A stretch of DNA of 64,000 nt. It comes from Boswellia sacra. Its lineage: Eukaryota; Streptophyta; Magnoliopsida; Sapindales; Burseraceae. Positions within the stretch are counted from its first letter, which is position 1, and the number at the start of each line of letters is the position of its first letter. The position numbers and the translations under genes are program-made. Location: positions 1,364,001-1,428,000 of the forward strand of contig SNVD02006955.1 in assembly GCA_013180625.2 (NCBI GenBank). The letters are read 5' to 3'. The notes under the pieces were generated by a model. That model was not told where the DNA came from, did not search any database, and saw only the letters and a program-made list of their open reading frames with translations. Positions 1-13,527 of the stretch are shown piece after piece.

Positions 1-153
1 TTTTCTCTATGGATTTATGTAGTTCAAGCCCTGGCATGTAGTACATGAGTTCCTTTTCACGGGCCTTCATCAAATTGACAATTTTGCATCTTACAATCTA
101 TCTGACACTAGCGTCAAACTCAGAGATTTACTATATGTTGCACGTATGTGCAG
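1..153 (+). other. 3' part of an intron of the CHX18-like gene
   Basis: The bases before position 154 end in a pyrimidine-poor but usable acceptor (CAG at 151-153). They do not carry on the antiporter reading frame, so they read as intron. The upstream exon of the gene, which would encode the N-terminus and first membrane segments, lies outside the window. A short open frame here has no family resemblance and is not annotated. Confidence 0.6.
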
Positions 154-2464
154 GGAGGAATTATACTTGGACCATCAGTACTGGGTCGAAGCAAGAATTT
201 TCTGCGTCATATATTCCCACCCAAGAGTTATACTGTGTTGGATACTCTGGCAAGTATTGGCCTGATTCTGTTTATGTTCCTTGTGGGCTTAGAATTAAAT
301 CCTAAGTCCCTTCATAGAACTGGGAAAAAGGCATTGTGCATTGCCATTGCAGGTATTAGTCTTCCTTTTGCTTTAGGCATTGGTACATCAATTCTCCTAA
401 GAGAAAATATATCTCAAGGAGTGGATGCTACCCCGTTTATGGTATTCATGGGTGTGGCCCTTTCCATAACTGCCTTCCCAGTCTTAGCTCGCATTTTGGC
501 TGAGCTGAAGCTTTTAACTACTGACGTTGGCAGGATGGCTATGTCAGCTGCAGCAGTCAATGATGTTGCTGCATGGATTCTACTTGCTCTTGCCATTGCC
601 CTCTCTGGCTCTAGTCATTCTTCTCTTGTTCCATTTTGGGTCTTCTTGTCTGGGTGTACTTTTGTCATTTGTTCAATTCTCATTGTTCCCCGAATTTTCA
701 AATGGATGGTTCAGCGATGCCACGAAGGTGAGCCAATAGATGAAACATACATTTGCGCTACATTAGCAACTGTTCTGGTAGCTGCATTTATCACTGATGC
801 TATTGGAATTCATGCCATGTTTGGTGCTTTCGTCGTTGGAGTGCTTATCCCTAAGGAAGGTCCATTTGTAGTTGCTCTTGTGGAAAAAGTGGAGGATCTT
901 GTATCTGGCCTCTTTCTGCCATTGTACTTTGTTTCAAGTGGATTGAAGACAAATGTAGCTACAATTAAAGGTCTCCAATCATGGGGTTTATTGGCTTTGG
1001 TCATTTTTACAGCCTGTTTCGGAAAGATTGTTGGCACTGTTGTTGTGTCACTTTCTTGCAAAGTGCCTCGCCATGAAGCTTTTGCACTTGGGCTCTTGAT
1101 GAATACTAAAGGCTTGGTGGAACTCATAGTACTTAACATCGGTAAAGATAGAAAGGTAACTTGTTTTTTCTTCCATCACTGAGCAGGTTCATAGCTTAGT
1201 TGTTTTATTTAGAGTTGACTTTCTTTCTAATGGTGTAGTGGATTCTGTTATTCAGGTTTTGAATGATCAAGTATTTGCCATTATGGTGCTAATGGCTCTC
1301 TTTACTACCTTTATCACTACCCCTCTTGTTATGGCTGTTTACAAGCCAGCGAGAAGGGCAAAAATTGTTGATTACAAGCATAGGACTGTTGAAAGGAAAA
1401 ACTCAAATGCTGAATTTCGGATTTTGGCCTGTTTTCATAGTGCGAGAAACATACCATCAATGATTAATCTCTTTGAGGCCTCTCGAGGGATTCAGAAGTC
1501 TGAAGGCCTTCGTGTATATGCAATGCACCTGATGGAGTTCTCTGAGAGGTCATCAGCTCTCTTAATGGTTCACAAAGCAAGGAAAAATGGTTTACCTTTT
1601 TGGAATAAGGGCAGACGCTCAGGTTCCGACTACATCGTTGTAGCATTTGAGGCTTTTCAGCAACTGAGCCAGGTGTCTGTTCGGCCAATGACTGCTATCT
1701 CGTCCATGACTGATATGCATGAGGACATTTACACCACTGCTGAGAGGAAGAGAGCTGCAATTATAGTTCTTCCATTCCATAGGCACCAGAGGTTGGATGG
1801 TTCTCTGGAAACTACTCGATCTGATTATCGCTGGGTTAACCATAGGGTACTAGAGCATGCACCATGTTCAGTTGGGATACTTATTGATCGTGGACTTGGT
1901 GGAACCACCCACGTAAGTGCGAGTAATGTCTCCTATTCCATTACAGTTCTTTTCTTTGGAGGTAAAGATGATCGCGAAGCCCTTGCTTATGGGGCTCGCA
2001 TGGCTGAGCACCCTGGTATCAGTTTAATGGTCATTCGCTTCTTACTGGAACCTGAGACTGTTGGTAACATTGTTGGGGTTGATGTGGTTGAAAATTCTAG
2101 CAACCGATTAAGTTCGAAAGACGAAGAGGTACTTTCTGAGTTTCGGCTGAAAACATCTAAGGATGTCTCCATAAGATATGAAGAGAAAGTTATCCGAAAT
2201 GTTGCAGAAACTATTTCTGTGATTCGCGAGGTCAGGCACTGTAATCTTATGTTGGTCGGTCGAATACCTGATGGTGAAATAGCCGTGGCTTTAAATAACA
2301 GGACTGATTACCGAGAATTGGGGCCTGTGGGGAGTTTGTTGACTTCTTCGGATTTCTCAACAACATCTGTGTTGGTGATTCAACAGTATAGTGATCAAGC
2401 ATCTTTGAATTTATCCTCAGAAGTGAAGGAACACTTGCGTGACAAAGACTTGGAATCAAACTAG
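154..2464 (+). CDS. CHX18: CHX18-like cation/H+ antiporter (5'-truncated by window edge)
   Basis: Monovalent cation/proton antiporter of the plant CHX branch of the CPA2 family, expected in endomembranes or plasma membrane and working in K+ and pH homeostasis. Two exons are visible: 154-1155 and 1256-2464, joined at an in-frame phase-0 intron (GT at 1156, AG at 1254-1255) between GKDRK and VLNDQ. The visible part encodes 736 residues; family members have about 800, so roughly the first 70 are missing. The membrane half carries the hallmark [10 protein letters not shown] motif (Asn-Asp of the ion site), the [11 protein letters not shown] segment and MNTKGLVEL with its conserved Lys. The C-terminal half is the soluble regulatory domain typical of CHX proteins, with [16 protein letters not shown] and VGSLL...SVLVIQQY. 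The segment order and wording match Arabidopsis CHX18/19 better than CHX20, from memory of the family. No frameshift is seen. Confidence 0.9.
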
Positions 2465-3953
2465 TTGTATTTTGGTTTTTGGCTTTTAGAAGTGTTTCTC
2501 CTGCTGAGTCGAATAATGCTAGTGTGAATGATTAGTTGTTGATTGTATAGCTCACCAGACAACAGACTTGTGGAACAAAAATAAGTTGATCACCCAACCC
2601 TATGCGAAATTGGATATTGTTGGTATGTATTGGTTTAATTCTAGCTAAGTCTACATGTGAATTTGAGTATACAATCTATTACTTTAGATCATATTCTACT
2701 ATGTACGTTGATCACATGTAAGGGTGATAATTCGTGATATATGTATTAACCTATTTAATTATTCGTGTAGAGACATCAAACACGATTCGACATGATTATC
2801 AAATATATCTATCATGTATTGTAATGGTTTCATATTTGATTCATATAGTTTACTTAATTGTTTTGATTCACATAATTTACTTAATTGTTTAACCTCGTTA
2901 TACATAATATATCATATTTTATATATTTATATATTTATATAATAATATATTTGTATCAATTAAAATTATTTTTATAATATAAATAATTATTAATATAAAA
3001 AATATTAAAATCATCGTAATTTATTATCCTATAAATTAATTTATTTTATAATATAAAATTTTCAGTTTTATATTATATATATTTTAAATAGATAATAATT
3101 TGTATAATTAAATGAACTTATATACAAAAAATTAAAAAAAATATATTTAATTATTTACGTTGTTAAATAGATTGACGTGACTTTCAATACGAATTTATCT
3201 TATTTATTAATTATGTATCTTATTTATAACGTATCTATTCTATGAAGCCCAGGTGTCGCAACCCAAATTAGCAACCCGTAATCACGTATTTTAACTCTTT
3301 GCAATTATTTCTAATTATTGTGAAAGAATACGGTAGTAATAGGAAGGTCACTGCTATCGTAACTGATGATTAATAATAAAAAATAGCCACATGCCAGCTA
3401 AATAAGCCTCTATCATGTCAATCAGCACAAAACAATTAAATTTAAAAAATATTTGATCAATTATTACAAACAAAAATTATAGAACGGGTTTTGCTACGAA
3501 ACTATTGTTATATCATATAATAATAATTTTATAGTAATAAAATAAAAAATATAAATACATATATAAAAATGGTAATTCAATTAAAAAAATTATATTTACG
3601 ATTTTTATATATTTTTTATTTATAATTTTTTTATATTTTTTATATAAAATTTTTATTCATTCGTTAACGATTTTTACTGTCTACGTTTTTCATGTTTTGA
3701 CGGACCGGTAAGTTGTCTGAAACTCCTAACAGTTTTACGTCGTCGTTTCAACTAGAGGTATAAGTTAGCTGACTGTGTCCTTCCACACTGGATAAGCAAC
3801 CCCGTATGATATAGTCGAGTTGAGTTGAAGACGTGAAATACTATCATCATCGGCTTCAAGCGGTTGGCTGGTAGAAAAGCACAAACAATAGTTCACTTCT
3901 CCCACTTCCCCACTTCGATAGGGTTTCAACTATAAAAAGGGGCAAAAAAAAAA
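2465..3953. other. Intergenic spacer, very AT-rich
   Basis: This holds the 3' UTR of the CHX gene followed by about 1.2 kb of sequence with no credible coding frame. Positions 2880-3170 and 3500-3660 are runs of A/T with poorly defined internal repeats. The last 200 bases are more balanced in composition and contain the promoter of the IF-1 gene. No RNA gene or clear transposon ends were seen. Confidence 0.6.
3931..3938 (+). promoter_or_regulatory. TATA-like box upstream of infA
   Basis: TATAAAAA lies only 16 bases before the first ATG at 3954. If it is the functional TATA box, transcription would begin at about 3960-3970, after that ATG. This would make the in-frame ATG at 4020 the real start. 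The sequence alone does not decide. Confidence 0.4.
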
Positions 3954-4470
3954 ATGCTTCACCTTCACTGCAATCTCCACCGTTCATCTCATCCTCTGCT
4001 TCTTCCTCGCCATCAATTGATGCCCCTTTCCTCTCCAACTCCAATTGAGTACAGCAACTTTCCTTGCACTTAATTTTAATTTTAACATATTGTTGCATTT
4101 TTTTATTATGTTTTTCACTTTCTTGTTTCCTAACAGCCGAGTACAGTTCAATATAAACAAGGGTTTTGTAAAGATTACCAAGATTTCCACGGCTGTAAAG
4201 AGCAAGAAAGGAAGAGAAGGGAGCGGTGAAGAGGGGGTCAGCAGTGAGAAATGGGTTCACGAAGGCTTCATCACTGAGTCGCTTCCCAATGGTATGTTTC
4301 GAGTTCGTTTAGATAACGAAGACTTGATTCTTGGCTATATTTCAGGAAAGATTAGACAGAATTTCATTCGTGTGTTGCCTGGAGATAGAGTGAAAGTTGA
4401 AATAAGTCGTTATGATACCAGCAAGGGACGTATAATCTATAGACTTCGAAATAGAAGTTCCAGTGATTAA
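3954..4470 (+). CDS. infA: Translation initiation factor IF-1, chloroplastic (nuclear infA)
   Basis: Plastid translation initiation factor that binds the 30S A site with IF-2 and IF-3; encoded in the nucleus and imported. Model: exon 1 3954-4048, an 88-bp intron 4049-4136 (GT...CAG), exon 2 4137-4470, giving 142 residues. The splice joins in frame through an Asp codon. The C-terminal ~75 residues are a complete S1/OB-fold: [17 protein letters not shown], then [19 protein letters not shown], then [14 protein letters not shown], ending [11 protein letters not shown] in style. The N-terminus is Ser/Leu/His/Arg-rich with few acidic residues, as expected for a plastid transit peptide; a basic linker follows. 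Alternative start at ATG 4020 (in frame) would give 120 residues and a much shorter presequence. A start within the intron at 4045 is less likely because it makes a hydrophobic stretch unlike other IF-1 proteins. The exon-2 call is firm; exon 1 is inferred. Confidence 0.85.
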
Positions 4471-6738
4471 ATTGTCTGTATTTACTTGAATTTTTATCTG
4501 TATTTTAATGCAATAGTTTGAGTTTCAGAAAAATGGAGAAATTTGGTTTGTTGTTATAATTAGTTTCAGAATTTAGTTAGCTTAAAGGGATGATTCACTA
4601 AACTCAATTTAAAATACCCTTGAAGTCACCTACTTGGAACACACCCATACTTATCTTGCATGTTCCTCGACTATCAAGCTTGTAGGGTGTGAATGAGTGT
4701 GGACGCAATCTCAGTTAAGCACCCGATGAATGTGAGGAAGGTAGAGGGATTGTTGGGGGAAAAAAAATTTTTAAGAACTCATTTGGCGGGAGAAAACTAA
4801 AAGGGCAGGGAGCAAGGAGGAAGGGAAAAACCCTGGAGTGCAATTCCCCTGTTTTGGTTTGAAAGAAATGATGAGAGGAAGAGTGTACTATCTCTTTGAA
4901 GTTTGAACTATCAAACTTTATTAATTTGTAAATAGGCTGGGGAGGAACAGAAGGAATAAGACCAACCGAGGACAGAGAATTTAAACGTACGCTAGTATGA
5001 TTTTCATGTTAACAGTTTCTCTTCTCTTCATTAAGGATACCAAATAATGTGAAAAATAGTAACCTTCTTCTTTCCCCTGATTTAAATCCTATCGATAAAA
5101 CATGAAAGGGAGGTTTTGCCTTCTTCCTAATCCTCTCTTATTTATTCTGTGCTATACTTCTATATCAGGGAAATTATCATGGTTTATTGAGATTATGGAT
5201 GGGATTGATAGACGTTTATTTCTGTTTTCTTGGAGATGGAAAAATAATAGTTGGATGTTGACTGAGATTGAACAGGGTTAGGAACTAGAAATTTTCAGAA
5301 TGGAGCTAAGTTTAGGTGTGTCTTTGGAAACTATGCAGGTAAATTGATTGGTGTTTTGATCCGTGTATTAAATTTTAGCTTTAGATTGATGGGAGAAAGG
5401 TGCTTTGACAAGATGGAGATAGCAAGTATAGAATCCTACCTAATGCCTTGCGGGAAGACCCTGGCCTTAAAAGCACAAAAATATGTACGTAGTTGTTGGC
5501 TTTCTTGAATGCATTTGTACACACCATCGCAGTAACACAGACAAAGAGAACTTTCTGCAGTTGTAATGTCCTGCTCTTTACAATTACATGCAAATCACTT
5601 AGTGAATGAGGTATTTTGATTTCCAAGCAAGAGAAAGCTGAGAGTAATCAGTTATTTTATCTCAATAATGGTTCTGGGCATTTGTTTGGCACATTGGCTG
5701 AATCAACTCCCTTCTGCTCTCTCTGGGTTTGTGTTCACCGTGGGAAGTAACCTCACGGTGAATATTGCTCAAATAAGCATAGTTTCTTTCAACCAATTCG
5801 GCAAGGCCAAATATTCTGAGGTCAATGTCTGATCATTTTAATTTTTTCTCACAGCTGCAATTGCCCAACTACTTCTGTAAGATTATAGCGATTTATATAT
5901 GTTAAATTTTCAAGTATGTATGAAGCAAAGGTATAGACTTTTAGTCACTACATTGAATTACAACGCCAAAGATGAAATGGGTTCAAATGATTTTTTTGAA
6001 CCTCTCCTTCTTCCTAGAAAAAGTAATGCTCGGAGGACCAGATACATGGCTGTTAGGACGAGAAATTGTAATTCTTCAGAAGTTAATAGTCATGCAATTC
6101 TGAGAATTGGATTTTCCTGAAAGCATATTAACTTCAAAGTGAGAGTTGGGCTCTTGAGAATTAAACAATTTGAATCAATTTCATGGTTTTCCTTTGCTTG
6201 AAAGCAATCGTTGTTGCTCAGTCTGAGAGATTGTGATATGCAGATAGCTGTGGCTTTTTTTACTTTAACTATCCTTAGTGGGACCAGCTCTCCGTAAGAT
6301 TCGCAGTTCACTATATTAAAAATTGTAGCTGCTACTGAAACTCGAATACTACGTCTCGAATACACACAAGAGCAGTTGTTAATAAACCCTCTTATCATTT
6401 TCAGCACAAAATGGTTTATCATACAGGTTCTGCACTAACTGCACATAAGCTAACAGGCCTAACGTAACATTGCTGCAGCCACACTTGCAATTTGATGAGC
6501 CATTCCCTTGCTTTTTGCTTTCCTTTATTATTTTATGAAGGTTGCTCTCGTCGGCTCTTGATATCTTTTACTGTCTTTGGTAAATGGCAGGATCAGCTCA
6601 TTGTAAGCTTCCCACTTGATTGATTATAAATTGTAACTGCCCATATCTCTTACTTTGTTGGTATGTAGCACTTTAACCGACTGTATAAACGCAGAAGACG
6701 ATGTTTAATCGCACACAACCTTCATCAGACGCTTAGAC
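4471..6738. other. Spacer between infA and the dirigent array
   Basis: No gene is recognised. The first 900 bases show no structure I can name. From about 5480 to 6738 the sequence resembles the region upstream of the intact dirigent gene at 11415 (about 10110-11414). One shared block runs through 'accatcgcagtaacacag' at about 5523. Another is 'cttcccacttgattgatt' near 6609. This part is therefore the duplicated 5' flank of the dirigent pseudogene that follows. Short antisense open frames here also occur in the 10-kb copy and are shadows of the duplication. Confidence 0.6.
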
Positions 6739-7297
<559 letters not shown>

Positions 7298-7596
7298 AAT
7301 AAATATGTGCTCAACATCTAAGTTGGGTGCTCTTCCTATTTACATCTTTTTTTTCCTTTTAATTTCTATTCTACATGTGGATTGTTTCGCTTTATCATTT
7401 CTGTGGGGATTTTAAATTATCTTTTGTTTTCTTTTGTAAAGTTCCCCAACATATCAGGAAACGAGAAAAAAAAAGGAAAAAACTCTTCGTGGTGAAAATC
7501 AGTTAAAAAAATTATTATTATGAATCAAGGGTGATGGAACATTTAAGGTAAAACAGTTATCATTCCACAGGGACTAAAAATGAATAACTGTTGCTG

Positions 7597-7706
7597 AGTG
7601 CCTATTGCCCTAAAAGATCAAGATAGTCTCTTGTAACTTATTTTCATCTTTTAAGTGTCTATTGCCCTTAAAAGATCAAGATTGTCTCTTTAACTTATTT
7701 TCATCT
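7597..7706. repeat. Imperfect tandem duplication, about 57-bp unit, two copies
   Basis: Two adjacent copies of a segment containing 'tattgccc', 'aaaagatcaaga' and 'cttattttcatct', starting at about 7597 and 7654. They differ by a few substitutions and single-base gaps. Non-coding spacer. Confidence 0.8.
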
Positions 7707-8676
7707 AAGAGTTAAGATCAGAAGAACTGAAGAAGGTACTGATTCCGATTTAATAGTAGTGGACATCTTTTATTTTGTTTTCTAAAACACACTATTACAA
7801 CTACAACATCAAATAAATTGGCCTTCTTCAAGGTGCTGTGAGACACATTGAAAAGACATAGCAGCTGCATGCGATAGGCCTAGCCCAAATTCATAGGCTT
7901 AGCCCAAATTCATAGGGAATGAGATGAACCCTTTTCATAGAGCAATTTCGTAACAGATGTCTTATTTGACAGTAAACAACAATCAATTAAAGCAAGAGAA
8001 ATTGAAGATGAAACATCTGAATTTAATTAAATCATTGCGACCAACATACAACTTCCTGCATAATTTACTTCATTATTAAACCGAAACAGTGAATACTTGT
8101 AGTCTTGCAATATATTATGCATAAGATTATATGTGATATTATATGCTATGATATGTACTCACTGTGGGCACCTCCATGATAATTTGGTTGTAGGAAATGA
8201 ACTAAAGCAGAAGGCTTTAGGTATGGGTCCTAAATATCAGAGTATAGATGAGCATATAAGAATTGATAGCAAAACTCTTTCAGGACCTTAGACATAATTA
8301 GTAAGTCTTGGAAAAGTCACTAGAAAGAGAAAAATTGGTGTGCTAATTGCAGTTGCAAACATCAGAGAAATCCATGTTCTAACATCTGTATATGTAAAGA
8401 AAAATTTTCCTTTTTCGATATATGCTATTGAATATCAAACACTATCTCTCTGCCTTGGTTTTACCAGCTATATAAAATTACATGGGAATAATTAACGAAT
8501 TCTGGATAACAGATTCTGAAAGCAAGTATTTGTCCTATCAATCTAATAAAAAACGAACGTCTATATAGTTGGCGAAGTAACAAATTACGATTGCATTTGG
8601 TCATATAAGTCGAAGACAAACGTCTCATATGGTATTATTGTTGTTAGAAGAGAATTGACAGATAAACCCTTACTCA

Positions 8677-8686
8677 ACTGTATAAA
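8677..8686 (+). promoter_or_regulatory. TATA box of dirigent pseudogene B
   Basis: TGTATAAAAGCTG lies about 70 bases before the former start codon. The same box and context ('attgacagataa' upstream, 'aaaagctgaagaga' downstream) is found before the intact gene at 15848, so the promoter outlived the coding frame. Confidence 0.55.
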
Positions 8687-8752
8687 AGCTGAAGAGATAT
8701 GGCCACAGCTTACACAAACATAAGGGTTTGCTAAGAGTCTTACTCTTGCAAC

Positions 8753-9300
<548 letters not shown>

Positions 9301-9612
9301 AAAGTACATGCAGCTGACATGGTAGACTTGCGTAAACTCCATCAGCTAGCTTTCAAGGTTTCATTTTTGGATATCCATTTACTACTCTCCCAACCTCCTC
9401 TCGTGTGTAACCATATGCAACTCTGATTACAGGTTGCAAATGTGTTTTTCTTTCAAGATTTTTTCATAGTTTATGTATTTCAGTGATTTGGGAATTTTTA
9501 ATAATCCTTTTTACTTTATGGAGTATAAATTAACAGTTAGTTAAGGTAACTACAAAGGACCATAAACTTGGGGACAGGAAGGTGATTGCCACGGGTGTGT
9601 TCAACACTACTT

Positions 9613-9696
9613 GATAATGATATATCCAAGGTTATGTATGTGATGGGCTCCGCCGATAATGATATATCCAAGGTTATGTATGTGATGGGCTCCGCC
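9613..9696. repeat. Perfect 42-bp direct tandem duplication
   Basis: The unit starts 'gataatgatatatccaagg' and ends 'gatgggctccgcc'. Copies are 9613-9654 and 9655-9696 and appear identical, which suggests a recent replication-slippage or unequal-exchange event. Confidence 0.95.
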
Positions 9697-10639
9697 CAAA
9701 TTCAATGAAAATGAAATTAACCCTTCTGATGATACGCTTACAGGGGACTTCTGTTCTGACTTCTGTCCACTGTGTAATACTTTAATTCCTCTTCGTTTAT
9801 GTGAGAGCTATTTGGTAATATATGTATCTTACCTGAAAATAAACAGCTCTCCAAATATTAATTGAAGAGGTTGAAGACAAAACGTCTGAATTTAATCAAA
9901 TCATTGCCACCCACTCCCGCATACATCCTCCTTCATATTTTGCTTTATTAAATCAGAACACTGAATACTTAATATAACACTTATGATTAGATGGATGAGA
10001 GTATACTGAAAATAGGGAAATCATCTGAATCGGCTTGGTTTGAGTTTCGGACATATATATATCGTTCTACTCTTCAAAGCTCCTGTGGTGTCCAACAATC
10101 TGATTATACGGTTTGCATGCAACACCATCGCATTAACACAGACACAAAAAAGTTCAGCAGTTGTGATTAATCTCTTACTGTTTACAATTCTATGCCAATC
10201 ACTATAGTGAATGAGGTGATCTTTTAATTCCCAAGCAAGAGAAAACAGACGGTAATTAGTTATTTTATCTGCCAATAATGGTCCTGAGCATTTTGTTTGG
10301 CAGATTGGCTAAATCAACTGCCTCCTGCTTTCTCTGGCCCTCCAGCTTGTGTTCACCTACAAGGGAAGTAACTTCACATTAGGGAACTTGTGATTATGCT
10401 CAACTAAGCATACTTTCTTTTAACCAATTTAGCAAAAGCCAATACTCTGAGGTCAATGTCTGATCGTTTTAACTGGTTTCCTAAGATTATAGCGATTATA
10501 TCTGTTAAATTTTCCAGTCTGTACGGAGCAAATTAATGTGTAGACTCAGCGCCTTGAGATGAAAACGGAATAGATGAAATAATTAATCTTTTTGAACATA
10601 TCCTTCTGCATGCCTAGAAAAAGTACTACTCTGAATATT

Positions 10640-10885
10640 AAATTTGTTAAGTAATAATTTGATAAAAAAAGCTTAAGATATCATCTATAGATCCAATTAG
10701 GTCTAATGGATTCATGACATTGAACCAAGAAACTAAGATTTGATTTGATTGAGTGACTTAATTGCTAAGACCGATGGGAATAACTCTAATACCATCTTAA
10801 GTAATTATTTGACTCCAAAGTTTAAGCTATTAGGTATGAACCCAATATTTATATTTAAGTCTAACAATATATATAGCTGCGGGTA
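10640..10885. mobile_element. Candidate insertion in the duplicated 5' flank
   Basis: This segment is absent from the equivalent place in the flank of pseudogene A (about 6020-6060). Inside it, two stretches are similar to each other: around 10648 ('ttaagtaataatttgat') and around 10797 ('ttaagtaattatttgact'), each followed by an 'agcttaag/agtttaag' block. A related 'aaaagcttaagctat' phrase preceded by 'ctgatacca' is found at about 46605-46655. Probably a fragment of a dispersed repeat; the class is unknown. Confidence 0.4.
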
Positions 10886-11353
10886 GGACGACATTAGGGG
10901 TGTTGGGTTCTTCCAGATAGCATACTCACTTAAATTTAGAATTGGATTCTGAGAATTGATCAGTTTGAACTAATCATTGTTGCTCATATCCTAAGTGATT
11001 GTGATGTGCAGATACTTTATGAAAATTTCACTATCTTGGTAGGACCAGCTCTCTGTAAGATTCGCACTTCACTATATTAAAAATTTTAGCTCCGACTAAA
11101 ACTCAGATAGTACGTCCGCATACACACAAGAGTAGTTGCTGAGTAAACCATCTATCATTTTCAGCACGAGATGGATTGACAGGTTAGGCACTAACTTAAC
11201 AACAAGAGTACGGTTGCTTCGGCCGGCTCTTGAAATCTTTTGCTGTTTTTGGTAAATGGCAGGGCTAGCTCCATGTAAGCTTCCCACTTGATTAATTATA
11301 AATGGTAACTGGCCGTGTCTCTTATTTTGTTCGTATATAGCAATTTAACCCAC

Positions 11354-11362
11354 TATATATAA
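11354..11362 (+). promoter_or_regulatory. TATA box of the DIR6-like gene
   Basis: TATATATAAG about 55 bases before the chosen ATG at 11415, which places transcription start near 11385, between the box and the start codon. This spacing is one reason to prefer 11415 over ATG 11400. Confidence 0.5.
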
Positions 11363-11399
11363 GCTGGAGAAGAATGTTTCATCAGACAACCATCATTAG

Positions 11400-11972
<573 letters not shown>

Positions 11973-13288
11973 AAATATGTACGTGTTACACAACTTCAAC
12001 GTCTAATCAAGTTTGGTCATTGGTGTTCTTCTATTTACATTTTTTTTTTCTAATTTTTTATATGTTGGGGAACGTTATCGGAAAAAATGAAAGATACTAT
12101 GAACATAGAGCAGAAATCATAACTCAATCAATTGATAGAGCGATTTGGTAATAGACATCTTGTTTGACAATAAGCAACTCAATTGACATGCAAGAGAAAC
12201 TGAAGATGAAACTTCTGAATTTATTCTAGGGTAGTCTGGAACCAGTGATCCCCTCTGAAATATAGAAAAGATAATTTCAAAGAAGGTGCTCTTTCTGTGA
12301 ATGGAAGAAATCGGTTTTTTGACTGGATCAAGATATAATATACGGATATGTCAAAATCAGCCGCACAGACAACAAATACTTGTCATCTAGATGATACAGA
12401 CTTCAAAAGACGCATAGAATAAAATTATAATATAAAATAAACAGCCTCGAACTTTAAAAAATTGTATATTTCTATCATATCAATCATGAAATTAATTTGA
12501 ATATCAAGTTAAATTAATTATTTCACGGGATTCAATGTGCCTTTATACGAAGAATACAATTTTGGAGGTGGTTTGATGATTATTAAAATATAAATGCACA
12601 ATTTTAAGATCTTAACCAATATCCTAGAGACATACATTAAGAATACATTTAATAAAATCTGCGATCCACATCCATCTTCCTTTATAGTTTTAAGCTTCAT
12701 CATTAATGAACCTGCAGAATGGTGCATAATTTGTAGTACTTGCAATTAATACAGTATTGTAAGGACTAGATGGTGCATAATATTTATTTATTTTCTCTCC
12801 TTAACAAGGTATGTAATCGATCTCAACACTTATCTTTCTCTGCCTCGCTGTTTCCGCCTTTTATGTAGAATTAAACGCGAATAATTCGCGAATTGAGGAG
12901 AAAAGATTCTTCAGAGCAACTGTTTGTCCCATTAATCTGATAAAAACAAGCTTCGATCGAGATGTGGAAGTCACGATTACATGTGGCCAGTCTGTGGCTA
13001 GGTAATCTACCTACCACCTTATATATAGACTATTTTTACAAAGTTCGATACACATACACATGAACTTATTTAAATTTGAGTAATGTTATATTTATAATTC
13101 ATCTATAATAAATTTTTATACAATCTGAGTTAGCCAGATTGAATGAAATAATGATTACTCATCTACTACTATCTTACCTAATCAGGTTGTATAAAATATT
13201 GATTGTAAATGAGTAATAGATGTAACATTATTCTTTCGATTTTTATTTAACATTTATTGGCTATTACTTCTCTAAATAATTTTGAGCA
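11973..13288. other. Spacer, duplicated flank with a small inverted-repeat element
   Basis: Non-coding. 12137-12235 is the third copy of the duplication marker block ('ttggtaatagacatctt', 'gaagatgaaac'). 12720-12990 is related to 8090-8600 and to 14730-14880. A possible AC-type element ('ctacctaccacc') sits at about 13007. A MITE-like element occupies 13078-13233. Confidence 0.55.
13078..13233. mobile_element. MITE-like element with long imperfect terminal inverted repeats
   Basis: The left end (GAGTAATGTTATATTTATAA...) and the reverse complement of the right end (GAATAATGTTACATCTATTA...) align over about 50 bases with scattered mismatches, leaving a short middle. Total about 156 bp, no coding capacity. 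It sits within the 5' flank of dirigent remnant D and is not found in the equivalent flanks of copies B and E, so it inserted after the duplication. Confidence 0.65.
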
Positions 13289-13527
13289 AGTATTTCCATG
13301 ATCAGAGAAGTACCGACTTCTATAATGCTATGTTCACATATACTTTCATTTTCAAATCCACACGTTAAATATTTTGGAGCAGACCTTATGGCTGATAAGA
13401 CTTAGGATCTCTCAGTGGTCAATCGGGGTGACAAGAGACTTCGTCATGGCCAGAGGGATTGTATATAACTTTGATAACCCAAGCTATCGAAGGTTATGAA
13501 TATTTCGCCTCAAGATGGAAATGTTAG
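13289..13527 (+). pseudogene. Dirigent gene remnant (copy D, C-terminal half only)
   Basis: Nucleotide similarity to the second half of the gene at 15848 runs from 'caagtatttccatgatcag' to 'cctcaagatgga'. It covers the [25 protein letters not shown] and FFMARGIV regions in broken frames. Several deletions are visible, for example between 'aaatccacacgt' and 'tttggagcagacc', and stop codons follow. The 5' half is gone. This is the most decayed copy in the left half of the array. Confidence 0.82.

Larger units (their letters stand above)
7298..8752. other. Spacer between dirigent pseudogenes A and B
   Basis: Non-coding. It contains an imperfect tandem repeat at 7597-7706 and a block near 7940-8045 ('ctgaatttaattaaatcattg') that recurs near 9800-9905, 12137-12235 and 14480-14590. 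From 8447 on, the sequence matches the flanks near 12838 and 14730 ('tttgtcctatcaatctaat' versus similar). These repeats mark the units of the tandem duplication. Confidence 0.6.

Noticed and set aside
4137..4470. A plastid DNA insertion carrying infA
   Set aside because: The reading frame joins through an intron to a presequence, and no other plastid gene sequence flanks it, so it is an established nuclear gene.
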